This document shows, one piece after another, positions 1 to 7,062 of a DNA stretch of 23,831 nucleotides; the first letter of the stretch is position 1; every line of letters begins with the position of its first letter. The notes under the pieces are model-generated. The model was not told the DNA's origin. It did no database searches and saw only the letters and a list, made by a program, of their open reading frames with translations. The position numbers and the translations under genes are program-made. Source of the stretch: a virus. The stretch is from positions 1 to 23,831 of the IMG/VR virus record IMGVR_UViG_3300029258_003713; one strand, given 5' to 3'.

Positions 1-191
1 ACGCTGGCGTCCTTGAGCGTGCCGATCGTGGCCCGCCAGCCGTTGTTGCCGCGGGTCGTAACGTCGGCCTCACCCTTCTCAAGGTTCAGCGTCAGGTCCT
101 TGACGTTCGTGATCTCCGTCCAGGACGGTGTTCCGCCGGCGCCAGCGACGCAGAAATACAGGTAAGCGTCCATCCCAAGTACGTTCGACAT
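1..191 (-). CDS. Phage tail tube protein (N-terminal 63 codons; cut by window edge)
   Basis: The minus-strand ATG at 191 follows an AGAACACGCA stretch with a weak GGAG-type ribosome site and stays open to base 1, so only the N-terminus is present. The peptide starts MSNVLGMDAYLYF and continues with a WTEITNVKDLTLNLEKGE segment and a TTRGNNGW segment. This is the usual beginning of siphovirus and myovirus major tail (tube) proteins of the Phage_tail_2 kind, where an early beta strand is followed by 'tnvkd' and 'vTtr..gw'. Tail tube subunits polymerise into the hollow tube that conducts DNA. It is the last visible gene of the virion operon, directly after the gp10-like gene, which is the expected order. 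The family call rests on remembered patterns; a search with the full protein would settle it. Confidence 0.6.
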   Translation of the reverse strand, partial: MSNVLGMDAYLYFCVAGAGGTPSWTEITNVKDLTLNLEKGEADVTTRGNNGWRATIGTLKDAS

Positions 192-209
192 TGCGTGTTC
201 TCCTTCCGC

Positions 210-644
210 TCAGGCCACGGAGTCTTTCCACATGGCCGGGAGCTTCGGTTTGTTGATCTCGAATGCCGGGCCCATGAACGGCCGCGGCCGGTAGGTCATA
301 GTCCGCCGGCGGCGCTTGCCGACCTTGCGATGCACGCGCCCGCCGTGTTCCAGGAGTTCGGGGGCCTCGGGCTTGCTCCGCAGTGGGACCGGGCCGATGA
401 CGACCGTCCGGTCCGCCCGGTCATAGCCGAAGAAGATGAACTTCCTCAGCAGGCCCGTATGGCTGGAGGGCGGCTTGCCGGGCTCGGAGACTCTCTTGCG
501 CTTGCGGATGCTGCTGCGAGCCGACCGGCGGACGTAGGCCCCGAACTTCGACAGCACCCGCCGCGTGGTGCGGTCCACCGCACCCAACACTGTGGGCGAC
601 GTGAAGAACATGCCCTTGGCCAGCTTGAAGTTCATGCCCACCAT
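210..644 (-). CDS. HK97 gp10-like head-tail/tail completion protein
   Basis: This 144-aa basic protein (very rich in Arg and Lys in residues 20-60) has a C-terminal segment around YRPRPFMGPAFE that is the hallmark of HK97 gp10-like and related phage morphogenesis proteins, where 'rPRPFm.pA.e' precedes the last helix. Members of this group join head and tail or complete the tail. An AGGTGA Shine-Dalgarno lies just before the ATG at 644, overlapping the stop of the preceding gene, so translation is probably coupled. It sits between the putative tail terminator and the tail tube gene, as in HK97-like phages. A second in-frame ATG lies three codons downstream. Confidence 0.65.
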   Translation of the reverse strand: MVGMNFKLAKGMFFTSPTVLGAVDRTTRRVLSKFGAYVRRSARSSIRKRKRVSEPGKPPSSHTGLLRKFIFFGYDRADRTVVIGPVPLRSKPEAPELLEHGGRVHRKVGKRRRRTMTYRPRPFMGPAFEINKPKLPAMWKDSVA

Positions 645-648
645 CGCG

Positions 649-1074
649 TCACCTCATCACCCGGAACGTCAGCGTCACGAGGCTCGTGAACTGCCGTAGT
701 TCGGCCATGTGCTCGGCGGCGTAGACCGGCGCGTTGGCCACACCCATGCACGTCGCGCCGGTGTTGCCGAGCTTCCGCAGCCGGAAGAAGTCCATCACCT
801 CTTCCACCAGGTCCATCAGCGGGTCCAGTTCGGCCGGGCTGTCTTCTGTGAACTTCTTCTGCACCGCCACATGGACCTGGACGTCGTACTGCTGCATGGA
901 TCGCGACAGTGAGGTGACCTCCACCGCGTGTGGCACGACCGTCACGTGCAGGTCGGTCATGTCCTTCAGCTCGAAGGCCGGGCGATACTGCCGCGTGGCC
1001 GTGAACGGCTGGCTGAAGCTGTGGCCGTTCAGGGCTTCCTTGACAGCCTCGGCAATGTCCACGACTACCGACAC
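649..1074 (-). CDS. Probable tail terminator-like virion protein (141 aa, GTG start)
   Basis: The reading frame is open further upstream, but the best start is GTG at 1074: it has GAGGAG seven bases upstream and lies just after the stop of the preceding gene at 1079. The protein begins with an amphipathic helix (VVDIAEAVKEAL), then alternating strands including DLHVTVVPHAVEV and YDVQVHVAVQKKF, a helix DPLMDLVEEVMDFF, and a final strand TSLVTLTFRV. This alpha-beta-alpha-beta plan and size match tail terminator or minor tail proteins (DUF3168 or lambda gpU-like folds). The position, two genes before the tail tube, agrees. No diagnostic motif exists, so the function is inferred from size, pattern and synteny. 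Confidence 0.5.
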   Translation of the reverse strand: MSVVVDIAEAVKEALNGHSFSQPFTATRQYRPAFELKDMTDLHVTVVPHAVEVTSLSRSMQQYDVQVHVAVQKKFTEDSPAELDPLMDLVEEVMDFFRLRKLGNTGATCMGVANAPVYAAEHMAELRQFTSLVTLTFRVMR

Positions 1075-1078
1075 GACG

Positions 1079-1360
1079 CTACTCCTCGATCTCGATGTCC
1101 AGCTTGGCCGCGATCTTGACCACGTTCTTGTCGATCCGACTCGTCGTCTCGCACGTCTCGCGCAGCCACAGCTCCCGGCCATGGCAGGCCGAGCGGATCT
1201 CGGCGATCTCGGCCTTCAGGTGCACGATCTCGCCTTCGACCAGGGCCATGCGCGCCCGCAGGCCGAACATGCCCGAGACGACCCACCATCCGGCGCCGGT
1301 CAGCACGCCGCCGCCCAGGAGAACCGCCGCGATTGCCAGGAGGATCTGTCCGGTTGTCAT
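1079..1360 (-). CDS. Small membrane-anchored coiled-coil protein of the virion operon
   Basis: This 93-aa protein has one hydrophobic N-terminal segment (about residues 5-32, ILLAIAAVLLGGGVLTGAGW) that would span the membrane. It is followed by a charged helix (about 36-92) with heptad-like Leu, Ile and Val spacing that ends in IDKNVVKIAAKLDIEIEE and is probably a coiled coil. GGAGG lies seven bases before the ATG, and its start overlaps the previous gene's stop by four bases. Small membrane proteins with a coiled coil occur in phage morphogenesis or lysis regions, where some are spanins or holin-like, but here the gene sits among the connector genes. I do not recognise a family. Confidence 0.6.
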   Translation of the reverse strand: MTTGQILLAIAAVLLGGGVLTGAGWWVVSGMFGLRARMALVEGEIVHLKAEIAEIRSACHGRELWLRETCETTSRIDKNVVKIAAKLDIEIEE

Positions 1361-1743
1361 GATGCCGCCTCCGTATCTACCAGCTTGGTGTGAATCCGCA
1401 GCGTGTGACCGTAGGGATCGCTCGGCCGCCAGTGGCCCGCCCCGCCGAGGTCCATCACCTCGAAAACGTGGACTTCGTCTCCGAATGTCACGCGAATGCG
1501 GTCGCCCGGTTGCGGCTGGGCTTTCTGGCCGGCGAGCACCAGATCGGCTGCACCGACCAGGAAGTCCGTCGCCTTGGCCTCGACGACCGTGCCGAACTCG
1601 TCGGCGACCTCGTAGCTCGTTGCGCCCAGCGTGGCCGACAGCTCGATGGACTCAGCGCCCCGAACGTACGTCACGCTGCGCGAGGCGTGCTGCTTGAGCA
1701 TGCCTGCCAGCCATGCGGCGCCTTGTTCGAGCATGTCGGCCAC
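1357..1743 (-). CDS. Putative head-tail connector/neck protein (128 aa, GTG start)
   Basis: The frame begins with GTG at 1743, with GGAG nine bases upstream. The N-terminus is helical (MLEQGAAWLAGMLKQHAS) and the rest is predicted mainly beta, including RIRVTFGDEVHVFEVMDL and PYGHTLRIHTKLV. A helical N-terminus, a beta-rich body and the phrase GDRIRVTFGDEVHVFEV are typical of small head-closure or head-tail joining proteins that follow the capsid genes. The location between the DUF2190-like gene and the terminator-like genes supports this. The family is not identified with certainty; the alternative is an unrelated structural accessory protein. Confidence 0.5.
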   Translation of the reverse strand: MADMLEQGAAWLAGMLKQHASRSVTYVRGAESIELSATLGATSYEVADEFGTVVEAKATDFLVGAADLVLAGQKAQPQPGDRIRVTFGDEVHVFEVMDLGGAGHWRPSDPYGHTLRIHTKLVDTEAAS

Positions 1744-1761
1744 GCTGTTACGCTCCCGTCG

Positions 1762-2169
1762 TTACGAGCCCGACTCGCTCTCGTAACCGCTCTCGTCGGA
1801 GTCGTCGTTGAGGTTGCCGACGTAGCCCTGGCTCAGCCGGACGCGGACCGTCGCCTCGTCGCGATCGGCGTGCGCCACCGCCTGGCCGATCAGACCGTTG
1901 GCCCCGGACTCGTCGTCCAGCTTGGCGACCTCCTCGGCCTCGTCCCAGAACAGGCTCTCGCCTGCTTGGATGGCCGTGCCGGCGCCCGTGGCCTTGGGGA
2001 AATCGAAGACGCCGACCACCGCCAGCGCGCCGAGCGTCCCGGCCGCGATCGGCCGCTTGGCCACGCCCAGCAGGTCGTTACGGACGACCACCTGCCCGGC
2101 GACGACGTCCGCCTCGGGCGTGTAGTCGATTGCGTCACCGTCGTGAATAAAGTTGACCTTGTGTGCCAT
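1762..2169 (-). CDS. DUF2190-like capsid decoration (cement) protein
   Basis: The 135-aa product matches the DUF2190 pattern. It starts with a 'DGDAIDYTPEADVVAGQVV' segment, then a 'LLGVAKRPIAAGTLGALAV' segment, an FPKA strand, a 'GESLFWDEAEEVA' turn and an 'IGQAV..A' strand. Proteins of this family are small trimeric beta proteins thought to decorate or stabilise HK97-type capsids, and their genes usually directly follow the major capsid gene. Here an HNH endonuclease gene lies between the two. GAGGAG precedes the ATG at 2169 with about nine bases spacing. The tail is Ser/Glu/Asp rich (GYESESGS) and probably disordered. Confidence 0.75.
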   Translation of the reverse strand: MAHKVNFIHDGDAIDYTPEADVVAGQVVVRNDLLGVAKRPIAAGTLGALAVVGVFDFPKATGAGTAIQAGESLFWDEAEEVAKLDDESGANGLIGQAVAHADRDEATVRVRLSQGYVGNLNDDSDESGYESESGS

Positions 2170-2182
2170 GTTTGGAATCTCC

Positions 2183-2728
2183 TCAAATCGAAGCCAACAG
2201 AAGCGCGTAACGCTTCCTGTTGTGGATTAGGCTGACTGTTGCGCGACTCACCCCGAATTGCTGGGCAATATCCTTCTGGGCAACCGTGCCCCTAAGGGAT
2301 GCGATCCGCCGAACTTGACCATCGGTCAGCTTCCTGCCAACCGGCTCGCGGAGGCCCGTCCGATAGGCATGCCGATGATTGTCGCCACGGCTCAGATATT
2401 CCAAGTTCTTGATGCTATTGTCGTGCTTGTCACCGTTGGTGTGGTTCACGTCCTGGCCATTCGCCTTTCCCAGAAAGGCTGCGGCAATCAACCGATGCAC
2501 ACTCCTCGCAAAGTACTTCCCGTCTCGGCGGAGGCTCACCACAAGGTACCCTGTCTTGGAGTGTGGCGTCTGCCGCAGTACCTTCCACTCGCCCGACTTG
2601 AAGCTCCGAATCCGTCCGAGATTGCTGGCTTGATAGTCCGGGAATCCGGGGATGTTCCGCCAGATTTCATTGGACGCGATTCGTGAATCCGGACGCGAAT
2701 CACTCACGATGGGAACTGGATTGCTCAC
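2183..2728 (-). CDS. HNH homing endonuclease with NUMOD4 and C-terminal HTH
   Basis: A GTG at 2728 begins this 181-aa frame and overlaps the TGA of the capsid gene (GTGA), with a GGGGGAA ribosome site. Domains in order: NUMOD4 at about residues 20-45 (EIWRNIPGFPDYQASNLGRI), an HNH_3 nuclease at about 60-122 with VHRL, the metal-site region DVNHTNGDKHDNSIKNLE and the trailing NH-R-AYRTG, then a DNA-binding helix-turn-helix at about 145-175 (DIAQQFGVSRATVSLIHN). Such free-standing enzymes cut alleles lacking the gene and so spread selfishly. Placement between capsid and decoration genes indicates invasion of the virion operon. GC is visibly lower than in flanking genes, consistent with transfer. 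The frame continues upstream across the capsid gene only as a shadow. Confidence 0.9.
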   Translation of the reverse strand: MSNPVPIVSDSRPDSRIASNEIWRNIPGFPDYQASNLGRIRSFKSGEWKVLRQTPHSKTGYLVVSLRRDGKYFARSVHRLIAAAFLGKANGQDVNHTNGDKHDNSIKNLEYLSRGDNHRHAYRTGLREPVGRKLTDGQVRRIASLRGTVAQKDIAQQFGVSRATVSLIHNRKRYALLLASI

Positions 2729-4731
2729 GCTTCCCCCTTTGCCTTGCAGCCGCCTTTGGGGTCCTGCAGAGCACAACCGAAATCGTGGTAGCCGCGCATC
2801 TGCACGCCGAGGACGTTGAAGTCCGCCTCGGCCGTTTCGATGGTCGGGCTCTCCTGGCCGTTGAGGAACGCGACCTCGATCACCGGCAGGTCCACCGGAT
2901 CGGCCAGCAGGTACCACGCCTTGTCGCTGTTGCCGGTGTAGCTGCTGTTGGACAGGTACCGGCTGACCTCGGCTCGGTACTTGCCCTGATGCGGGTTGGC
3001 CACGGGGTACTTCGTGCTGGCGGTCGTGTCCCGCAGTTCCAGCGACTTGTAGAGCTGGGTTCCGACCGCGCTCAGCGCCGTGGGCAGCAGCATGATCGTC
3101 GGCATGATCCCGAGGGGCTTGCCGTCCGGATCGACCTGGTCCATGAACTTGACCTCGGCCTTGGTCAGCCCGTCGATGCTCAGGGCCGAATCCGCCCCGG
3201 TGACGTAGTTCTTGTTGCCGGCCTTGAAGAACGACCCGTTGTTCAGGAACACCGTCCAGAACACGTCGTTGATCTTCAGGCCGCTGCCCCGACCGAGCTT
3301 GCGGGGCACCGCCGTGATAGCGCCCAGGTCGTCGTTGATGATGTCCCGCCTGTCGATGCTGAGCAGCAGCCCGTACGTATCGGCCTTGTTGGTGTAGGAC
3401 TCCTCGCCCAGCGTCCCGTGCTTCAGCTCGCCGCCCGGGGCGACCTTCTGGTACTGGTCCTTGCCGATCAGCCGATACGAGGTGACCGTCTTGAAGTCCG
3501 AGACGTTGCGGACGGCCGTGATGTTCCGCCAGGTCCGCTCGACGCTGAAGAAGCCCTCGAGCAGGAACTTGTTCGCCACGTTGGACAGGATGCCGCTGAT
3601 GTCCACCGTGCTGAACGCCGCCTGGATGTTCCGCCCGAAGGCGAACCGCAGCACGGCCCGGCTGTCCCGGAAGTTGCGGCCGGTGTACCCGTTGGCCCAC
3701 GCCGCCTCGAGCAGCAGCTCCTGCAGGCCGATCCCGCCGCGGAACCGCTTGTCGGCCAGCTCGAGCGCCTGCTCCCCGTGGGAGGCGACCAGGTCGTCAC
3801 CCTTGATCCCGCCGGTCATCAGGCACGCGGCCTCGAGCACCTGGCCGGTAACCCCCTCGTCATCGCGGCTGTGGATCGCCGGGGCCTTGGGCCGCGAGGC
3901 GCGAAGCACCTCCAGCTCGGCGCGCGTCTCGTCCCAGCCCTCTTCGATGGCCTTGGCCTCGATGTCCGGGTATTGGCCGGCGCAGACCTTGCGGATCGCG
4001 GCGATTCGCTTGGTCTCGGCGGCCGCCTCGGCGCGCATCTGCGCCACGGGATCGGCCTGGCCGCCATCGTCGCCGGCCGCCTCGATCTTCGGCTGGGCCT
4101 CGGGCTCGGGCTGAGCCTCGACCTTGGGCTGCTGTTCGACCTCGGGCTCGGCCGCGGTCTTGACGTCATCTTTGCCGTTCGTCTTCATGGTGTTCTCCTG
4201 GCTGTTCTCTGCGGCGACGCTGGCCGATGCGCCCTTGTCGGCGCCGCTGTCGACGAAGCTGATTTCCTTGAGGACGGCCTTGCGCACCACGTGCACAGGG
4301 CCGGTGAACGTCTTGCCATTGACCTGGACGCGCCCCCCGGCGGGTACGAACTCGGCCTCCACGACCGCCGCGCCGATGCTCGCCTGCCACGGGAAGCCCT
4401 TGGCGCCGCTACGGGCCACGTCCCGGGCCCAGGACGTGTCGCGCGAGATCAGGCCCTCGGCGACGAGCCGGCCCTGGTCGATAGCGATCCGCCGGGTGTG
4501 TCCCACCCCCTGGCGGCGCTCGTGGTCCAGGCGGATCGGCAGGTTCTGGCTGGGGATCTCCAGCCCGGCAAGGTCCACCACCACCGGGTGCGGGAATCCC
4601 CTGATCCGCATCCTCCCGCCGCTGTAGGCGACCATGCTGAATCGCGGCAGATCGCCGGCATCGCCGCCGCCGGCCTCGATGGTGGGTGTGGCGGTCATCG
4701 TTACGTGCGTAAGCGTCTCTTCATCCGACAT
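2725..4731 (-). CDS. Fused prohead protease and HK97-fold major capsid protein
   Basis: The 668-aa product has three parts. Residues 1-175 are an HK97-family (S78-like) prohead protease: a PIRLDHERRQGVGH segment carrying the presumed catalytic H70, a WQASIGA segment with the presumed nucleophile S118, and the typical ending EISFVDSGADKGA. Residues 180-290 are a charged Glu/Ala/Pro/Gln-rich scaffold-like region ending in coiled helices. Residues 300-668 are the capsid core: helical start, SVERTWRNI, a DRRDIINDDLGA segment and C-terminal strands. The protease normally removes the scaffold after assembly. AAGGAG precedes ATG 4731, and the start overlaps the portal stop. A second ATG (residue 182, position 4188) has AGGAGAAC upstream and could make a separate 487-aa scaffold-capsid protein. 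Fusions of this type are known in phages; the catalytic residues are inferred by pattern. Confidence 0.85.
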   Translation of the reverse strand: MSDEETLTHVTMTATPTIEAGGGDAGDLPRFSMVAYSGGRMRIRGFPHPVVVDLAGLEIPSQNLPIRLDHERRQGVGHTRRIAIDQGRLVAEGLISRDTSWARDVARSGAKGFPWQASIGAAVVEAEFVPAGGRVQVNGKTFTGPVHVVRKAVLKEISFVDSGADKGASASVAAENSQENTMKTNGKDDVKTAAEPEVEQQPKVEAQPEPEAQPKIEAAGDDGGQADPVAQMRAEAAAETKRIAAIRKVCAGQYPDIEAKAIEEGWDETRAELEVLRASRPKAPAIHSRDDEGVTGQVLEAACLMTGGIKGDDLVASHGEQALELADKRFRGGIGLQELLLEAAWANGYTGRNFRDSRAVLRFAFGRNIQAAFSTVDISGILSNVANKFLLEGFFSVERTWRNITAVRNVSDFKTVTSYRLIGKDQYQKVAPGGELKHGTLGEESYTNKADTYGLLLSIDRRDIINDDLGAITAVPRKLGRGSGLKINDVFWTVFLNNGSFFKAGNKNYVTGADSALSIDGLTKAEVKFMDQVDPDGKPLGIMPTIMLLPTALSAVGTQLYKSLELRDTTASTKYPVANPHQGKYRAEVSRYLSNSSYTGNSDKAWYLLADPVDLPVIEVAFLNGQESPTIETAEADFNVLGVQMRGYHDFGCALQDPKGGCKAKGEA
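4186..4202 (-). promoter_or_regulatory. Internal Shine-Dalgarno and ATG inside the protease-capsid fusion
   Basis: On the minus strand the bases CAGGAGAACACCATG place a near-consensus AGGAG seven bases before an in-frame ATG (4188-4186, residue 182 of the fusion). It lies exactly at the end of the protease domain and before the charged linker MKTNGKDD. Initiation here would give a scaffold-plus-capsid protein without the protease, so capsid subunits could exceed protease subunits. Confidence 0.6.
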
Positions 4732-6148
4732 CGCTGTTGCTCCTTGGTGTTTGGGTCTGCCCGGTCTGGCTGGGCGCCGCCTCGGGCTCTGCCAGCCCCA
4801 GTTCGCCCATGAGCTGCTTCTCCTTGGCCCGTTGGCGAAGTTGCGTCTCCCAGTCCTTGCCCTGCTTGGCGTACTCGTCCGCCAGCGTGGTCGTGTTGTT
4901 CTTCAGACGCCGCTCCTGGGCGGTCGCCTCCTTGGCCGGGTCCACGTGCTCGGTGCCGTCCCAGAACCACTGGTGCGGCAGGCTCCCCGTGCCACGGAGG
5001 AACGAGAACTCCGTCAGCAGCTCGGCCTCGCGCACCCAGGCCGCCAGGATGCGGTCGCACACCACCTCGTTCAGGTGGGCCTGCTCGACCCGGACCGACT
5101 TGAAGTACGTCTGGTGGTCCAGCCGCCCCGAGGCGTAGTTGTGCTGGCTGGAATCGCCCGTGACGACGTTGATCGGCACCAGCAGGCAGCGGGCGATCTC
5201 CCCGAGGATTTCGCGCTTGAACTCGGCATACGCGGTGCCCGGCTGCTCGGCCTTGATCTGCCCCAGCTTCCAGCCGTCCGGCAGGACCGTGGCCATGCGC
5301 TTCTCGAGTTCGATCACGTCCATCGGCTCGACGGCCGCCGCCTCCCCGCTGGCCGGGGCGTCCGTGAACAGCACGGCCGCGAAGTCGGCAGCCGTCTCGG
5401 CCGCCCCGAGCACTGCCAGCGTGTACCGGCGGAGCTGGGCGAACAGCGGGATCGCCGGCGTGATCTCGGGGACGCCCCGGTGCTGGCCCGGCCGGTCGGC
5501 GCGGTACCAGTGGATCATCGCTTCGGCCGGGACGCGGTCGTAGGCATGGATCGCCGGGGGCGTGATCTGCGAGCCGGGATGCTCCCGCAGGACCAGGTAT
5601 GCCATCGGGTTGCCGTACGAATCGAATTCGATCCCGTCCACTGCGCCGCCCGTCGGCAGCCGCAGGTCCGGGTTCGTCACGCGGTCGGCCTCGACAAGCT
5701 TCAGGTCCACCTTCACTGCCGAGGCCAGCGCCGGGTTGGCCGTCAGCAGGGCGAACGCTTCACCGTCACCGGCCTTGGCCATTCGCATCGTCCGCAGCTT
5801 CTCGGCCAGGCCGACGGCCGTCGCCCACGCACAGAAGGCCTTCTCCACGATGCGGTTGGTCTCCTCATCCGGACTGAGCACCTGGAGGCGTGGCCCCGTG
5901 CCGACCACGTCGTTCGCGAGAGTCAGGACGACGCCTTTGGCGTAGGAGTTGTTGGCGACCTCGTAACGGCTGCGGTTACGGAGTATCCTCCGCACCGCGG
6001 CGCTGGCGGCCGCGTCGGCCGACAGCCCGTCGGCATTGGCCCAGTGCCGGGCGTTCTCGACATTGGTGATCGCCGCATCGAACCGGGCGCGGATCATTCG
6101 GGCGACGGCCCTTGCCTTGCGGGATTTACGCCTGCCGAAGGGCCACAT
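4721..6148 (-). CDS. Phage portal protein, lambda family
   Basis: This 475-aa protein is a lambda gpB-type portal (Phage_portal_2). Recognisable elements are the N-terminal RRILRNRSRYEVANNSYAKG segment, the VVGTGPRLQV strand, GDGEAFALL, and the family signature HWYRADRPGQHRGVP at about residues 230-245. Later come an FKREILGEIARCLLVP segment and a GDSSQHNYASGRLD segment. The C-terminus is a long charged helix rich in Gln, Lys and Glu that ends in a Pro/Gln tail. Twelve subunits form the ring at the capsid vertex through which DNA is packaged and to which the terminase docks. The ATG at 6148 overlaps the stop of the upstream gene (TGATG), so translation is coupled. Confidence 0.92.
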   Translation of the reverse strand: MWPFGRRKSRKARAVARMIRARFDAAITNVENARHWANADGLSADAAASAAVRRILRNRSRYEVANNSYAKGVVLTLANDVVGTGPRLQVLSPDEETNRIVEKAFCAWATAVGLAEKLRTMRMAKAGDGEAFALLTANPALASAVKVDLKLVEADRVTNPDLRLPTGGAVDGIEFDSYGNPMAYLVLREHPGSQITPPAIHAYDRVPAEAMIHWYRADRPGQHRGVPEITPAIPLFAQLRRYTLAVLGAAETAADFAAVLFTDAPASGEAAAVEPMDVIELEKRMATVLPDGWKLGQIKAEQPGTAYAEFKREILGEIARCLLVPINVVTGDSSQHNYASGRLDHQTYFKSVRVEQAHLNEVVCDRILAAWVREAELLTEFSFLRGTGSLPHQWFWDGTEHVDPAKEATAQERRLKNNTTTLADEYAKQGKDWETQLRQRAKEKQLMGELGLAEPEAAPSQTGQTQTPRSNSDVG

Positions 6149-6345
6149 CAGGCGGTCCCTCCCGGTGAGATTTTCGCCAGCTTGATCCCCAGCCCCTTGC
6201 CGGCTGTTGCCTTCTTGCCGGCCAGGTGCTTATCGGCGGCGATCTGGTCCTTCAGCGAGTGCTGCTCCATCTCGCCCGCATCGCCCCGGGCCCGCTTGGG
6301 CCCGGCGGCGTTGTCACGAATCGTGTTGTCGAGGTCTTCAGCCAT
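6148..6345 (-). CDS. Small conserved phage protein preceding portal (65 aa)
   Basis: The 65-aa product is charged and helical at first (MAEDLDNTIRDNAAGPKRAR), with a central EQHSLKDQIAADKHLAGKKA segment and a basic, Gly-rich end GLGIKLAKISPGGTA. A small gene in this position, between terminase and portal, is where lambda-like phages carry head-tail joining gpW-type proteins, but the sequence does not match gpW convincingly. The ATG at 6345 has AGGAGAC seven bases upstream, and its stop overlaps the portal start. It is the first gene of the virion operon and lies just downstream of the repeat promoter at 6369-6417. Function unknown. Confidence 0.7.
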   Translation of the reverse strand: MAEDLDNTIRDNAAGPKRARGDAGEMEQHSLKDQIAADKHLAGKKATAGKGLGIKLAKISPGGTA

Positions 6346-6368
6346 GAAGTCTCCTGATGGCGGCCGAA

Positions 6369-6417
6369 TCTTGGCTGCTATGGGTTACTTACCCGGCCGA
6401 TGGGCGATCTGTCGGAG
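6369..6417 (-). promoter_or_regulatory. Bipartite promoter-like repeat, copy 1 (virion operon)
   Basis: Read on the minus strand: a CTCCGACAGATCGCCC block, a 7-bp variable spacer, then a 26-bp block that includes GGGTAAGTAACCC. The 26-bp block (6369-6394) is identical to 21781-21806, and the 16-bp block matches 15 of 16. GACAG and TAAGTAA are separated by 17 bp, as -35 and -10 elements would be. The ATG of the first virion gene lies 46 nt after the first T of TAAGTAA. The near-palindrome GGGTNANTNACCC could also be an operator. The promoter role is inferred. Confidence 0.5.
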
Positions 6418-6503
6418 CAAGAAGGGCGAAAGCAGAAATCGTTACGTATCTAGAACCCAACTGCCATCTGGAACCGGAGTTTTCGAATGGTGGGGGCATT
6501 GAC

Positions 6504-6532
6504 TTGAAAGCCGAGCAAGGACAATGCAGAAT
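6504..6532 (+). promoter_or_regulatory. Sigma-70-like promoter for the plus-strand moron
   Basis: TTGAAA (6504-6509) and CAGAAT (6527-6532) are spaced by 17 bp. They match the bacterial consensus at five and four of six positions. Transcription would begin near 6539, about 40 bases before the ATG at 6580, which has AAAGGAGA upstream. This gives the gene its own promoter against the surrounding leftward operons. Confidence 0.45.
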
Positions 6533-6579
6533 AGGAATTGGCACTGTGGGTATACAGACAAGCCCCGAAAGGAGACTCT

Positions 6580-6972
6580 ATGGCTACTATCTTCACAACC
6601 GTTGAATGGGAAGACCTGCAAACGATCTGGACAGACTACTGGAACGAATTCGCGGTGGCTGTCTCGGAGGCCGGAGGGTTAGGCGACAGCCCCCCCGCAC
6701 TGACTGGCCTGCAGAACACGTTGCAGAATAGGGTATATCCCAAGATCGATGGGATGCTCCGGAGAATCAATCCTTTGGCGTTTTCGCCTGAGAACCTCCC
6801 AGAGCCAGAGTACCTGGTGCTGCTCGACGTCCTGGATCAATGTGAGAAGTTGCATCAAATGATCGGTTCGGCAACCACGTATGAACCGCATCAAGTGATC
6901 CGGTGTTTCACGCTGGGGGCTAGGCTCATTCAGCAGGCTATCGCACTCGTAGAAGAGGACAAAGCCAAGTAG
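6580..6972 (+). CDS. Plus-strand moron, helical protein of unknown function
   Basis: The ATG at 6580 follows a strong AAAGGAGAC site and begins a 130-aa product (MATIFTTVEWEDLQTIWTDY...). It is predicted all-helical, acidic and Trp/Leu/Gln rich, with no signal peptide, membrane segment or recognisable motif. It ends in IALVEEDKAK. It runs opposite to the operons on both sides, is visibly lower in GC than they are, and has its own promoter. That is the classical picture of a phage moron: an independently transcribed cargo gene between virion modules, often acting in superinfection exclusion, defence or lysogenic conversion. I do not recognise its family. The same frame is open 14 codons further upstream, but without a ribosome site. 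Confidence 0.7.
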   Translation: MATIFTTVEWEDLQTIWTDYWNEFAVAVSEAGGLGDSPPALTGLQNTLQNRVYPKIDGMLRRINPLAFSPENLPEPEYLVLLDVLDQCEKLHQMIGSATTYEPHQVIRCFTLGARLIQQAIALVEEDKAK

Positions 6973-7062
6973 GATTGCTTTGGTTCTTCGCCGCGTTGCG
7001 ACTCCCTCACAGACCTTTAAGAGCGTCAAAGGTTCGCCGGAAATCAACTACTCCCGAGTCGG

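Noticed and set aside
2729-3700. Upstream extension of the HNH frame
   Set aside because: It covers the capsid gene in another frame and has no domain; the SD-linked GTG at 2728 explains the start.
2683-6502. Long plus-strand open frames opposite capsid and portal (709 and 622 aa)
   Set aside because: They are antisense shadows of clearly identified virion genes, without motifs.
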